DNA of 64,000 nucleotides from Phymatolithon calcareum. Taxonomy: Eukaryota; Rhodophyta; Florideophyceae; Hapalidiales. Position numbers and translations under genes: made by a program. Shown here in pieces: positions 44,101 through 56,367 of this stretch. The stretch covers positions 1,922,001 to 1,986,000 of the forward strand of contig OZ345358.1 of NCBI GenBank assembly GCA_977006965.1, read 5' to 3'. The notes beneath the pieces were generated by a model, which made no database searches, was not told the origin of the DNA, and saw only the letters and a program-made list of their open reading frames with translations. Numbering within the stretch: the first letter of the stretch is position 1; each line of letters starts with the position of its first letter.

Positions 44101-44523
44101 TGGACCAGCCGACATCGGTTTGACGGAACTAGCGGCACAAGAAATCACATTCGAGGTGCGTCGCGGAGTGACACAACTGGATCACCTTGGTCGGTCACCG
44201 GCTTCAAGAACGGAGGCGAAGCTGTGTTGGCGATGGGAAAGGAGACTTTAGACCAAAAAATTGGTCTTGTATATGAGCTTTTCCCTTGTACAGCAGCGAG
44301 TGCACGCTGTTGCTTTGGAACTACTGCCAGTCGCCACCATAGACCTTTTTGGAGACATAGCACAATTAACATCAGTGATATCATCGGCTGTACGAGTGAA
44401 GTTGAAGTCGACAAGATTTGGTCGATCATGGCTCTACTTGTTTTAACTCAACCCGGCAGTTTGCCAATGCATTATGCGGTTGCCGTGAGTACCCAAGATT
44501 ACTGGACCACATTCCAGATTTGA
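41117..44523 (+). pseudogene. Large decayed transposase-like gene (Tnp2/CACTA-like, tentative)
   Basis: One plus-strand reading frame can be followed from about 41117, past a TGA at 41525-41527 and further stops, to 42679. It then shifts frame (42585-42932), is interrupted by a solo A LTR (42959-43401), and continues in pieces to 44523. Landmarks: 'RVFVDVVGLVGDRFALNCAL' followed by 'LGHNATACCHLCRF' (a small-residue-H-x-CxxC arrangement as in Tnp2-type DDE transposases), 'FDPYRGSFVAPDHLLGGH', and 'LDKPNLHRLYELAF' with 'ERNHQVLKRAVQRSN' towards the end. The upstream part (41117-41527) is unassigned. Stops and frameshifts show that it is dead. A host gene of unknown family remains possible. Confidence 0.42.
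42959..43401 (+). repeat. Solo family A LTR in the transposase-like gene
   Basis: 443 bp, TGTTGGAAGTG... to ...CTTCTTCAACA, flanked by perfect 5 bp duplications GCACT (42954-42958, 43402-43406). A clean solo LTR. Confidence 0.92.
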
Positions 44524-44565
44524 AATCGGTTTTCGCTCCTACGTCATCAGCCGACCCTGTACTTC

Positions 44566-44989
44566 TGTTGAAGAAGGTTAGGCAAGTGATGGGGAGAAAG
44601 AAAATGGTTGAGTAGAAGCTGAGATAGGTGAGAATGTGTTCCTTGGTTTATTGACTTGGCGGACCTCAGTGCAAGACTACATAGACCTGAGAACTCAATC
44701 AACTTGATCAAGAACTCTAATTGACGACGGAGAAACTTTAACCCTAAACAAACTTGTCATAATTTCATATGACACGTGTAACATGAAAAAATGAAGAATC
44801 ATCTACTGAGTGAGGGGAGGGTTTATCATACTCTTATCATACTTTGACACGTGTCACTGCCAATCTTCTTGATTCAAAGTTCTGAGACACTTTGACATTC
44901 GACTTGACACTTGTACACGTGTACCGAGATCATACCTTGATATTGAAGTGTGTTTGCGATTCGAGCTCCAAGCAATCACACATCCAACA
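44566..44989 (-). repeat. Family A 3' LTR of A5 (minus)
   Basis: TGTTGAAGAAGG... to ...CACATCCAACA, 424 bp, followed by the polypurine complement CTCCCCCTTGATC. Left flank ACTTC. Confidence 0.82.
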
Positions 44990-46922
44990 CTCCCCCTTGA
45001 TCGAGGGACACTACGACTTCCTCGCGCATATACCCATGTCATGTGCGAACTTGGCCGTCTTGACACGATCGAGTGGCTTGGTGAGTGCATCCGCAATCAT
45101 CAACGCAGTACTACAATACGTGATAGATATCTTGCCCGTGGGAACCACATCACGAACATAGTGATATTGGATGTCTATGTGCTTGTTCCTCTGAGTGATG
45201 GCCGCGTTTCGCCCGGTCGCGATCGGACTTTGACTGTCAGTGTACAGAGTAATGGCGGTGTTGTTGGAGGTTAGGGATAAGATTAGGAGATTGGAAAAGT
45301 TTGGTTGGTGAAGATTGGTGAAGGAGAAGTGGAGTTAGGTGAGAATGAGTTCCTTGGTTTATTCACTTGGCGGACCTCAGGTCAAGACTATATAGACCAG
45401 AGAACACAACCAGACTTGATCAAAACCCTAGCTGACGACGGAGACACACTAACCCTAAACAAGTTTGTCATACTATCATATGACACGTGTAACATGAAAA
45501 AATCAAGAATCATCTACTGAGTGAGGGGAGTATGATTATCATACTCTTATCATACTTTGACACGTGTCACTGCCAATCTTCTTGATTCAAAGTTCTGAGA
45601 CACTTTGACTTTCGACTTGACACGTGTACACGTGTACCGAGATCATACCTTGATATTGAAGTGTGTTTGCGACTACAGCTCCAAGCAATCACACTTCCAA
45701 CAGGCGGATGGCTTCTCGAGACCTTGAACATCGGCAATGAGTCTTGACAACCAGACAGATTCCTTGGCGGCGGCACACGAAGCGATGTATTCCGCTTCGC
45801 ATGTTGAAGTGGCGACGATGGTTTGCTTCTTTGAACGCCAGCTTATGGCTCCCCCTGCAAGAAGGAACACATAGCCACTCGTGGACCGTCTTGTCTCAAC
45901 ACATCCCGCCCAATCCGCATCCGTGTAACCGATTGGAACCAAACTCCCACTTCCACCGAACAAAATTCCGTGATCTCGAGTACCCGCAATGTATCGCAGA
46001 ACACGCTTCACGCCCATCCAGTGACGTTTCAGAGGCTTTTCGCAGAACGAAGACAGCTTTCCGACCGAGTCCGAGATGTCTGGGCGTGTACCAACCATCA
46101 AGTACATGAGACTTCCGATGGCTGGACGGTATGGAACTTGTTCATCGACGAGCTGGGTGATGTCGACTTCTTCGGTTCCGGTGTTCTTGTTGCTTGACTC
46201 CATAGCGGTTGGTGCTGGTTTCGAGTTTTCCATGCCGAAACGTTCCAAGACTGACTGAGCGTAGACCGACTGCGAGAGGTGAAGAGTTCGAAGTGTGCGA
46301 TCTCGGCGAATTTCAAGTCCAAGACAAACACTAGCTTCTCCAAGGTCCTTCATCTCGAATCGCTTGTTCAGCTCCCCCTTGATCCACAAAATAGCAGAAG
46401 TATCGTTTCCGGCAATCAGCAAGTCATCCACATATAGCGCGATGATCATGATTCTGCTTGACTTATGCCGGACATAAAGACAAGGATCATTGGGACTACT
46501 TGAGAAGCCGAGCTCGTCGATGAAGAACTTGTCGATTTTGGCATGCCACTGTCGCGGTGCTTGCTTCAGGCCGTATAGTGCCTTCAAGAGCTTGCAAACA
46601 AGGTCAGGACGCTTGGGATCACGAAATCCAGACGGAACCTCCATGTAGATGTCTTCGTCAAGGTCACCATGCAAGAAAGCCGTAACAACATCCATTTGGT
46701 ATAGTTCCAAATCATGGACAGCAACGGTTGCAAGTAGGATACGAATCGAGGTGAACTTTACGACTGGACCATACGTTTCACCGTAGTCCACCCCATGCAC
46801 CTGTCGGAACCCTTTCGCAACAATGCGGACTTTAGGGCCTGTATCCTTGACCTTGAAGACATACTTGCACGGTAGAACGTTCATGCCAGGCTTGCGAGTG
46901 ACCAACTTCCAAGTGTTGTTGT
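44990..46922 (-). pseudogene. A5 RT-RNaseH, split by a solo LTR, 5' truncated
   Basis: A1-subfamily Pol. RNase H tail at 44990-45258, then a solo LTR, then 45708-46922 with 'CEAEYIASC', 'YTDADWAGC', 'ALYVDDLLIAG' and back to 'NNTWKLVTRKPGMNVLPC' at the left edge of RT. It keeps the GTEEVDITQLVDEQ linker of A1 rather than the A2/A4 version, so it is closer to A1. It is cut at 46922 by a truncated A LTR. No stop is seen in the larger part. Confidence 0.82.
45259..45702 (-). repeat. Solo family A LTR inside A5
   Basis: 444 bp, TGTTGTTGGAGG... to ...CACTTCCAACA, flanked by GGCGG on both sides (45254-45258, 45703-45707). Removing it restores the A1-like RNase H sequence. Confidence 0.92.
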
Positions 46923-47335
46923 CGCACCACATTTCAAAATCAAGGTTTGATCTCGTTACACGTGTACACGTGTCAAGTAGAAAGACAAAGTGTCTCAGAA
47001 CGTGGATTCATGAAGATTGGCGGTGACTCCTGTCAAAGTATGATAAGAGTATCAAGATCACACTCCCCTCACTCAGTATATAATATTTGATTTTTTTGTG
47101 TTACACGTGTCATATGATATGATGACAAATTTGTTTAGGGTTAGTGTGTCTCCGTCGTCAACTAAGGCATTTACCTTGTCTGGTCGGATTCTCAGGCCTA
47201 TATATGCCAGACCTGGGGTCCGCCAAGTCAATAAACCAAGGAACTCATTCTCACCTAACTCCACTTCTCGTCAACCAATCTTCACCAACCAAAATTTTCC
47301 ACTCTCCTCATCCATTCCCTAACCTTCCTCTAACA
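46923..47335 (+). repeat. Family A LTR, plus, missing first ~30 bp
   Basis: Starts 'TCGCACCACATTTCAAAATC' and continues to 'CCTTCCTCTAACA'. It joins A5 on its left and the Harbinger gene on its right. No flanking duplication is visible. Confidence 0.75.
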
Positions 47336-47839
47336 CAACCTTTATCAAATGGGACCGGCTCCTGAATTGGACAGTCTGTCCCATCAACTGACATCCTACA
47401 GCCTTCGATTGGCTCGTTCGCAAATCGCTCACAGAGATCCATCTAAAACACGACGAATTGGATTAGATTTAGAACAAAAGAAAACCTTGAAAAAATAATA
47501 GAAATCAAACCATTTTTAATGAGCTCAAAAGACGAACATAAACCCACTGCCACTTACCGAATGTTTTTCGTCGACACCGGCGATAATAGCATGAACATGT
47601 TCGGTCCCGGACACCTTCAAAAACATCAAGGCCCAGAAAAGGTGTACGGGATCGGGGGAGGGGGGCAGCCGGCCAGACAGCAGCTGCCAAATGAAAGCAC
47701 ATGCGGTCGGGCTCGCTCCAAAGAGAGAGCGAAACCGTCTAGTTTGCGTAGCAATTCTGAGCCCTGGGTATCGTCCGCACAATACGAGCCCCATAGCTCT
47801 GAAGTCTGCAGCGCCCAGCATATCGTCCTTCTGCACCAT
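47336..47839 (-). pseudogene. PIF/Harbinger-type transposase remnant with intron
   Basis: Minus-strand exon 1 (about 47839-47511) carries the block 'RFRSLFGASP', 'PVHLFWALMFLKV', 'GTEHVHAIIAGVDEK', and, after a one-base deletion at the A-run of DEK, 'TFGKWQWVYVRLLSSLKM'. A 68 bp intron (47510-47443, GT...TTTTAG) leads to exon 2 with 'MSVDGTDCPIQEPVPFDK', the first catalytic Asp region of DDE_Tnp_4 transposases. The rest is cut off at 47336 by the A LTR, so the second D and the E are absent. The family call rests on remembered Harbinger motifs, which match in order. Confidence 0.62.
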
Positions 47840-48661
47840 CGTTGCTTTTGTGCGGCATGCAGCATTACCCCGATGCCTTCTCTGTATATATACCGAAAAA
47901 TAATGTTTATATTTTATGATTTTTTATTTCAGAAAAATTAAATCTAATACCTCTTTTGATACTGCTGTTACATTCGATGTAACGGTTATTTTTGATGGCA
48001 CAATTCAAATTTCAAAACTGAGCTTCATATCATAATGTATCCAGTGCTGTATTCAGCAGTTTAACTTTTTGTTCAGTTCAAACAAGTATGACTTATGATA
48101 GTTGCAGGTTGGTCAGATCTGACCGTGCATTCAGAAAGCATGAAACAGTAATAACGGACGAATTTTAAAGGCGCTCGTTTCCAAAACGGCAATACTTATT
48201 GAGCAGATATTAGCACTGTCAGGTACAGAATGACCATATTTATACATACATTTGATGCTACTCTAACTTATGACGGTCAAAAAATTCTTCACATCTTCAA
48301 AAAAGAGAAGATATTGAGAGTTAAAAAACGCCCTTTTTGAAGCTTTTGAACATATTTTATGAAAAATCTAGTTGCCCATTCTTAAAAATTATTGTGAACT
48401 CTGATAGATCTAGTGTAAATGTAGTTGGGTTTTTGATTTTGTAAAATTTAGAAGAGCGATCGCGCTGTTATTGCTCGGCAAAGTTCATGACCGTTTTGAA
48501 GGGACGTTTTAAAAACCGCCATGAACGTTCAGGAAAACTTTTGCACCGTTTTCCTGAAATTGAATGCATCCATTTTTCTCATACTCAGCCAATAGCTGCG
48601 AACTATTTCAAATGAGCTGCAAAAATATATTCAGGCAGCCAATATGACAACTTCTGTATAA
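47840..48661. other. AT-rich, no recognisable gene
   Basis: Very AT-rich with only short ORFs. It may include the eroded 5' side of the piggyBac remnant that follows (a weak frame leads into 48690), but nothing upstream of that can be assigned. Confidence 0.35.
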
Positions 48662-49224
48662 TAAAAAAGAAGAGACTGATTACAACTACAATATGGGTGG
48701 CGTTGACTTGGCTGACCAGAGAATCAGTTCATACGCGCCAGACATTCGCTGTTTTCGTACTCAGTTGGCTTTGTTTCTGCAGTGCTTAAATGTTATTCGT
48801 AACAATGCATTTATTTTCTACAGAGAGCTCTCTAATGACGAACCGAATATTCGTCAAAAAGAATTTTTGATCCCATTCATCAATACACTCCGAGATAGGG
48901 CGCGGCGAATGGCAAACGAGTGCAGAAGGGAAATTGAAAGGCGCAATGGTGAGAATAGTGACGATGATGATGTGAACTCAGCAAGGAAGAAACGTAGAAT
49001 GAGCGCGTTTAGACGAACGTCGCCATGATGAACCGAGAACCGTGCACAACGTAGTGATATCTTTCAAAGCGCGCTTGTGCGTTTACTGCTCTTATTTGAA
49101 AGCTAAGCAAAAAATTTCCGCTTCTGTTAGTAGCAAAGAGCTGAAGCCTCCCCGAGTGATGCGAATGTGCGGGTATTGCGATGAGTATTTGTGCAAGGAA
49201 CATTTTGGGGTGTACCATGAGTAA
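48662..49224 (+). pseudogene. piggyBac transposase C-terminal remnant
   Basis: The frame leading into 48693 contains 'YNMGGVDLADQRISSYAPDI', the strongly conserved final block of the piggyBac (DDE_Tnp_1_7) catalytic domain, followed by 'LQCLNVIRNNAFIFYREL'. It stops at TGA 49026-49028. The C-terminal Cys-rich finger continues in another frame from about 49003: 'LCVYCSYLKAK...', then 'MCGYCDEYLCKEHFGVYHE' to the stop at 49224. A frameshift in the 49003-49025 overlap separates the two. Domains 5' of MGGVD are lost. TTAA flanks were not identified. Confidence 0.72.
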
Positions 49225-51297
49225 AACACTGTTTTTCGTTTAAAATATGAGAACATACTTTTTGTGCGAAACGAAATTTCTTGCCGGGCCAGCGAATGTT
49301 CAGAACCTGTGCAGAACAGCATCTCAATAAAAACAATCAAAAAGCTATAATGATAAATTATGAAATTAAACGACATAATATGTCGCTTAAGCCTTGATTA
49401 ACAAAGAGATAAGTAATTTCCTCAATATTTTTTCATAAAAGAGATTATCAAAAATTCTAAAATTTCTATCACAAAAGAAAGCCCTGCTCTCCTAACGTCT
49501 AAAGGGCCGTTCCCGGCGCACTGTTCAAATCTCCTGTATAATTTCTGAACTTTATGCTCGGAGTTTGGCAGCAGAGGGCCAGCCTCACCTCATCCTTCAC
49601 AAGGCTGTTCCCGCGGCAATATCAGCAACATCAAGATCAACTCTATCGTCATCTTCTACGCTTGCCGGCTTCTGCACGAGCGAAGAAGTTGTATAACTCT
49701 AAAATCAATTGCGCACTGCGCTGGTTCTCGAGCTGGTCACTCAATAGCGACGACCGCATCTGTTTCCATCACCTATAGCTGTATCGGCTCACGGTGTGTC
49801 AGGATGAAGAAGAAAGATGGGAACTCTAGACGGCAATTCATCGGAAGAGTGCGAGGCAAAACGGTTGAAGATCTGTGCAGGGAGAGACCCGTAGAGATAC
49901 TCCAATATTTGAACAATGAGAACTTGCTCTAGGGTACGTTCTGGCGTTGAATTAGCGCCTTCTGCAATAAAGAAAGAAAGAAAGATGGGAACGATGCTAG
50001 GGGTGGGAACAGACGAGATTGAGTGGCTACGTCAACACGTGGTTGCTCGTTTCACGTGGCGCTGCCTTTTTCTCTATATTTACTGTAGTAGTTGTCTCGA
50101 TAACCAGTGTACTAAAGCAGCGAAAAGACCAAAGTGCTCTAGTCATCATGAGGTAAGCGTCGACGAACCAGCTCGATTGGGTAACAACTCACCGGCACAG
50201 CTAATAGACGGTCTATCATAGACGCGAATGTTCTGCAAGGTATCAAATAACAGAACACTATGATTGGTTTACGGCTTACCAGCACTCCGCACAGACCCAA
50301 GTGCACTGGTGTATACAAGATATGTAATAAAACTTCTTGATTCGGTCGCGACTTACTGGTACCTCCAAAAGGCCGTAGTGTTCTGGTAGAGAGAGAGGCA
50401 TCATGCCTTTGCTGTCCCAGAGCAAGCATGGAGGGAAATCAACTGTGATGACAATTCCGGGACTACCCTCACTGGGGGAGTAATCGCTTGAAAATCCATA
50501 ATTTTCATAGGTCGGGAAACGACCCGACTGTAATGGATAAATCTACCAATATGCCAGCTGGCCAACCACTTAAGGTTGACGATTAGCCACAGTAAAATGC
50601 GGTCGAAACCGGCGTAGCAACGAATGTGCAACTGCAACGTGTGTAACATTCGAGCAGCTGGCACCTTTGGTTGAAGCTCAGTGGATGGCCGTTTGAACCA
50701 CTTAAGCTTGGCGCTGCAGTGCTCTGAATTTTCGTAAAAACGAACAGATGAGGTGGTTGTTCAAACTTACAAAGGCGGACACAGACAGCGGTACAGACCA
50801 CGTTGGAAAGCACCACAGCACCACGCCTCTCCAGATAGAAAACTGCAAATGGGGAGAGTTGAAGACGAAGACGCGGGTGCATCAGAACGACATCTGCATG
50901 TAGCTTGTTCTACAATTTCTGTCCGTGTAAATCTCTTTAAAATGTCGTTGGGGCTATGGGTCTGGGACGCTTGTTACAAAGTAATGGGGCACTATATGGG
51001 CATCGCGCTAGTTTATGAGAGCACCTACAGAATAGATAGTCGATGTCACGGCGGGAAAAGAACTGGAAGTTGCATTCGCAGTTAATGCACACGAATATTC
51101 CAGGCGCAAATAGATCTGTGAATAATCATAGATGGAATACCATAGGCTTTCCTTGCACTCAGGATCAAACGAGAAAATTCCTAGGACAAATAGATTCATT
51201 AACGGGCCATGGATACCAGACAATAGGCTCTTTTGCAATCATGGTCTAGAACCCCAAAGATGATTCATCTGTTTCAAGTCAAAAAACGGTATGTGAA
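49225..51297. other. Non-repetitive stretch, no assignable gene
   Basis: About 2 kb with short ORFs (up to 111 codons at 50753-51085) on both strands and no recognisable domain or repeat. The last five bases (from 51298, AAAGC) are the target site of element B2. Confidence 0.35.
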
Positions 51298-51302
51298 AAA
51301 GC

Positions 51303-51729
51303 TGTTGGATGGAGGTTTGGTTGTTGATGGTTGAGAGGGTTGAGATGGTTGAGGTGGTTGAGATGGTTGAGATGGTTGGCTTGGTTGTGAGATGTTCCTT
51401 GGTTTATTGAGTCGGGGCTTCAGATCCGGGTCTTATATAGGCCTCAGATTAAGGTATGATAAGACTTCTGATGCTCATTGTACTACTAACTGTGATTGAT
51501 TCAATCAACTAAAAGATTGAATTGTCGACTGTGATTGATTCAATCAACAAAATGATTGAATTACTGACAATAACAAGATCAATCAAGAAATTGATTGAAC
51601 TGCTACATTGTCAGTAAAGATGAAAAAACATGGATTGATTCTATCAGAACATATGAGAAATGGTTAGAGACTTATGAGAAAGGATAATGTGTACTGCGAT
51701 AAGAGCTCCAAGCAGTCACATTTCCAACA
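51303..51729 (-). repeat. B2 3' LTR
   Basis: 427 bp. TGTTGGATGGAGG... to ...CACATTTCCAACA; one fewer TTGAGATGG unit than the 5' LTR, with variant units (GAGGTGG, GAGAGGG). Followed by the polypurine complement CTCCCCCTC at 51730. Confidence 0.88.
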
Positions 51730-51750
51730 CTCCCCCTCGATCGAAGAAGC

Positions 51751-53526
51751 TTACGAACGTGCAGGATGCAAACCCATCTTTTTCGCGAACTCGGATACCT
51801 TGATTCGACTTAGGGGTTTCGTAAGTGCATCAGCGACCATGCACTCCGTCGGACAGTACTTGAATTCCACTTTCTCGGGTGCCACAGCTTCGCGAACATA
51901 GTGATATTGAATATCAATATGTTTGTTTCGTTGGGTAATTGCCTCGTTCTGAGTGGATGATATAGCGCCTTGGTTGTCCGAGAAGATGAGGATGCGAGAT
52001 GGTTTGCTGAAACCAAGTATGTCGGAAACCAATCGCGAAAGCCAGACTGCTTCTTTCGCGGCGGCACATGCTGCAATGTATTCAGCCTCACATGACGATG
52101 TCGCGACAATGGTTTGCTTCTTGGATCGCCAGCTAATTGCTCCCCCTGCAAGCATGAGGACGTATCCACTTGTCGACTTGCGAGTTTCTTGACAGCCTGC
52201 CCAGTCGGAGTCGCTATACCCCACTGGAGTCAAACTTCTGTCTTTGCCAAATAGAATCCCATGATCACGAGTTCCGGCGATGTAACGTAAAACACGCTTA
52301 ACAGCCGTCCAATGGATTTGCAGTGGATTCTCACAGAAGGAAGAGAGTTTTCCGACAGCATCCGAGATATCCGGCCGACTTCCAACCATGAGATACATAA
52401 CGCTTCCAATTGCAGGTCGATACGGAACCTCAGATGAAAAAGAATCTGTGATGTCGAGTTCATGCACGGTACTGGTTTTCTTGTAAGGCTCCATCGGCGT
52501 TGGTACCGGTTTCGAATTTTCCAAGTTAAACCGCTTCAAAACGGTTTCCGCGTACGACTTCTGCGATAGGTGTAATGTTCGGATATCACGATCCCGACGG
52601 ATCTCCAATCCGAGGAATACGCTTGCGTTTCCAAGATACTTCATCTCGAATCGCCGGTTAAGCTCCCCCTTCATCCAAGCAATGGCAACATTATCGTTGC
52701 CAGCAATGAGCAAGTCATCGACGTACAATGCAATGATCATAATGCTCTTGGATGTGTGCCGAACATAAAGACACGGGTCATTCGGACTGCTTGTAAATCC
52801 AAGTTCATTGATTAAGAAATCATCAATCTTAGCATGCCATTGTCGGGGAGCTTGTTTTATCCCGTAGAGTGCCTTCAACAGTTTACACACGAGGTCAGGA
52901 CGCTTGGGATCGCGAAATCCGGCGGGAACGTCCATGTAAATATCTTCATCCAAGTCTCCGTGCAAGAATGCAGTGACGACATCCATTTGGACAAGTTCGA
53001 GATCATGAACTGCCACCGTGGCGAGAAGAATCCGAATTGATGTGAACTTCACGACTGGGGCATATGTTTCTCCGTAATCCACACCGTGCACCTGTCGGAA
53101 CCCTTTCGCGACAATGCGAGCTTTCGGGCCAGTGTCCTTGACTTTAAACACATATTTGCAAGGGAGAACGTTCATTCCGGATTCGCGTGGTACTAATGTC
53201 CAAGTCTTGTTGCGCATGAGAGATGAGTGTTCTTTCTCAATCGCAGGGGACCAATAGTCAACGTTGTCTTTAGACGTCGCGCTTCTGAAAGTCTGCGGAA
53301 CTTCTTGAGAAGACAAAGCAGTTTCAGTTGCAAAGTTGGCGGATTCGAGAGCCAACATGGCTGTATGCGGACCAGAATTCCAGAAATAATTTGGTGGCTT
53401 TGAGACACGGGTGGATCGACGAAGTATGGGTTTTGCGACTAACTCCGGAGTTGTGTCAGCATTAGAAGTTGAGATAGATTCTTCTTTAGAGATACTGTGC
53501 TGACCATCACCGTTGTCCTTTCGTTC
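51751..53526 (-). pseudogene. B2 RT-RNaseH half of the polyprotein gene
   Basis: Open from the A LTR edge at 53526 through the Ser-rich linker 'SISKEESISTSN', 'KPILRRSTRVSKPP', RT ('LPCKYVFKVKD', 'DVVTAFLHGDLDEDIYM', 'ALYVDDLLIAG') and RNase H ('YSDSDWAGC', 'CEAEYIAAC', 'ADALTKPL') to the stop at 51751. All RT and RNase H catalytic residues are present. The part from ATG 53358 is 535 residues. It is severed from Gag-PR-IN only by the solo LTR. That LTR lies upstream in the same orientation and could act as a promoter for this half (inference). Confidence 0.88.
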
Positions 53527-53968
53527 TGTTGATGGAGGTGAGGGATGAGATGAGGTGAAAGAAAAAGTTTGGTTGGTAAGATTTGGATGACGAGAAGATG
53601 AGTTGTGAGAAAATGAGTTCCTTGGTTTATTGACTTGGCGGACCTCAGGTCAAGACTATATAGGCCTGAGAACTCAATCAACTTGATCAAAAACCCTAAT
53701 TGACGACGGAGACACTCTAACCCTAAACAAATTTGTCATAATATCATATGACACGTGTAACATGAAAAAATCAAGAATCATCTACTGAGTGAGGGGGGTA
53801 TGATTGTCATACTTTTATCACACTCTGACACGTGTCACTGCCAATCTTCTTGATTCAAAGTTCTGAGACACTTTGACTTTCGACTTGACACGTGTACACG
53901 TGTACCGAGATCAAACCTTCATTTTGAAGTGTGACGCAACGAGAGCTCCAAGCTTCACACTTTCAACA
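53527..53968 (-). repeat. Solo family A LTR inside B2 pol
   Basis: 442 bp, TGTTGATGGAGG... to ...CACTTTCAACA, flanked by CGTTC on both sides (53522-53526, 53969-53973). LTR plus duplication is 447 bp, a multiple of three, so the two halves of the B2 gene stay in the same frame, but stops inside the LTR end translation at 53911. Confidence 0.92.
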
Positions 53969-56367
53969 CGTTCGTCCACAGTACCCTCCACTGCAACGTC
54001 CTCGGCTTTCACAGCAACCTCACGGATGTTGGCATAGTTGGGTTTCTGCTCGACCTTGATGATCGCTGGAGGAATTTCGGTAGCTTCCTCGGTTTCAAAA
54101 GCATCGTGAAAGCTTTGGTCAAACCATGCATTTGGAAAGCTGATTAGTATATCCGTTTTAGGATTCTCAGTTTCACATGCCGATTCGTCAAATATAACAT
54201 CCCGAGATACGATCACCTTGCATGCATTAGGATCCCATAACTTGTATCCCTTAGATGCAAACGAGTATCCCATCATGATCGCTTCACGAGTGCGAGAGTC
54301 GAGTTTCTTGACCTTCTTTTTCGGAATCACGTACCAACACTTAGCGCCAAATACGCGTAAGTGTTCCAAGTTTGGTGCGGCTCCCATCCACATGTGATGG
54401 GGGGTCGTGTTCGAAGGAAGTCCTCGCGACGTAACTCGATTTCGGACATACACAGCAGTTGACAGTGCTTCAGCCCAGAACTTCTTCTCGATGCCTTTGT
54501 GATGAAGCATCGAGCGCACTAAGTTGAGTAAAGTGCGGTTCATGCGCTCAGCCACCCCATTCTGTTGAGGAGTGTAAGCAAGGGTGAGTTGATGGTGAAT
54601 GCCGTGATTGGAAAGATATGACTTGAACTCATTTGACAAGTATTCTCCTCCGTTATCGGTCCGAATAGCTTTGAGCTTAGGTGCCGGTGAGAATTGATGT
54701 ACGTTGAGGTATTTCAGCTTTCTTCCGGTGTGTGTTTCAGCGTATTTGTGAAATTTCTGAAAGCACTCGAAGCTCTCGGACTTCTTTCGCATGGTGAAAA
54801 CTGTGGTCCATTTGGAGTGATCATCGATAAACGTGATGAAATACCGAGAGCCACCTAGTGATGGGATGTCAATTGCACCGAGAACGTCGGAATGCACGAG
54901 ATCGAGAAGTGCGTCCGACCGAGAACCACTAGACTTCGGGATAGGAGCACGATGTGCTTTCCCAGCAATGCAACCTTTGCATACATTGTCCGACGAAGAC
55001 CCTGGATCGATATGCAATCCTTTTACAACCCCATGGCGTGCCATGCCGGAGATTCCAGTAGGACTGACATGCGCGAGACGCTCGTGCCATAGCTGTAGGC
55101 TGACGAGGGATGTTTCCTTGGACATGGGTTTGTTCTCCGGACGATCTAGAATGTATAGATCTTTGCGGAGAGTACCTTGGGCGATAATCTCATCATGTGC
55201 CTTGATGTAGCACCGTTTGCTCTTGAATAAGATCTCATACCCATATACGTCCAGTTTAGAAACGGAAAGGAGCGAATAACCAAAGTCCGGAATATGAAGA
55301 ACGTTTTGGAGCATACGCTGAGACTGTTTTCCGTTGATGCTGAGTGTCACGATAGCATCGCCTTTTCCTGCTATCGTTGCAGTTGCTCTAGTTCCCATTT
55401 CGACAGTTGACCTCATTTCCGTGTATGAGACAAAGATTGAACGATCGATTGTCATGTGGGATGTGCTTCCAGAGTCGATAATCCATGACGTGGACTTTTC
55501 GGGAATGTTTGAGTTTCGAACCTTTGCCATTAAGCAAACGTTGTCAGAATCAGACATGACACGAATAGATTCTGTTTCACCAGCAATTAAGGCAGTCGGT
55601 TTGTCCTTCTTTCCTTTTCGACCCGGAGGTTTGTATCCCGGTGGTGCAAGGTGTGGAACCTTGACCCAACACCTGAGAGAAGGATGTCCAGCTCGATTGC
55701 AATGATCACAATGGTCGTAGGCGTATGAACCATTTTGAGTTGCACTTACAAGAGCTGTGGACTCAGACTTCTCCGTCGAGGCTTCGAGGCGCATAGTCAT
55801 ACGTTGCTCCTCTTGTAGAAGTCGGCTCTTCACAAACTCGAGAGAGAATGTCTCGTCCTCGTTCCCAAGTGCGTCTAAGGCACTGATGAGACTGTCATAA
55901 CGATCCGGAAGACCATTCAGGACAGCCATTGCCATTTCCTTGTCGTCGATGTCAACACCCATTGATTTGAGTGTGGATGCGAGCTGACGAATTCGGTTGG
56001 TGTATGGCAGTATCTTTTCGCCCTCGAGCATTGTGGCGGTATAGAACTTGCGACGAGCAGCGAGTTTGTTAAGAAGCGTATGGCGCTCGAATATGTTGAG
56101 AATCGCCTGCCACATTGCTTTCGCCGTTTCGACACCTCGGACATGTTCGAGGTGGGCATCGGAAAGGGATAGACCAATAATCGCTTTAGCCTTATTGTCA
56201 TGTCGACGCCAGACTTTGAGCTCGTCTGTGTCCCTTGCGGGAGGGCTTACCTCGATGTACTCATCGAGCTCGCGGAATGATAGTACTAGCTCAATTTTCT
56301 GTTTCCAAGCGTGGAAATTGGTCTCGGTGAGTTTTTCGACCTTCAGCGTTCCTTGCGAGTTGTCCAT
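53911..56367 (-). pseudogene. B2 Gag-PR-IN half of the polyprotein gene
   Basis: From ATG 56367-56365 (MDNSQGTLKVEKL; the frame is open 18 codons further up, without an ATG) to a stop inside the solo LTR at 53911. Contains Gag, the CCHC knuckle 'CDHCNRAGHPSLRC', the protease 'IIDSGSTSHMT', the HHCC region ('LWHERLAH', 'CKGCIAGKAHRAP') and integrase D/D/E ('HSDVLG', 'RTDNGGEY', 'NGVAERMNRT'). The last 20 or so residues come from LTR sequence. It could still give a Gag-PR-IN protein without RT. Apart from the insertion I see no disabling change. Confidence 0.88.
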
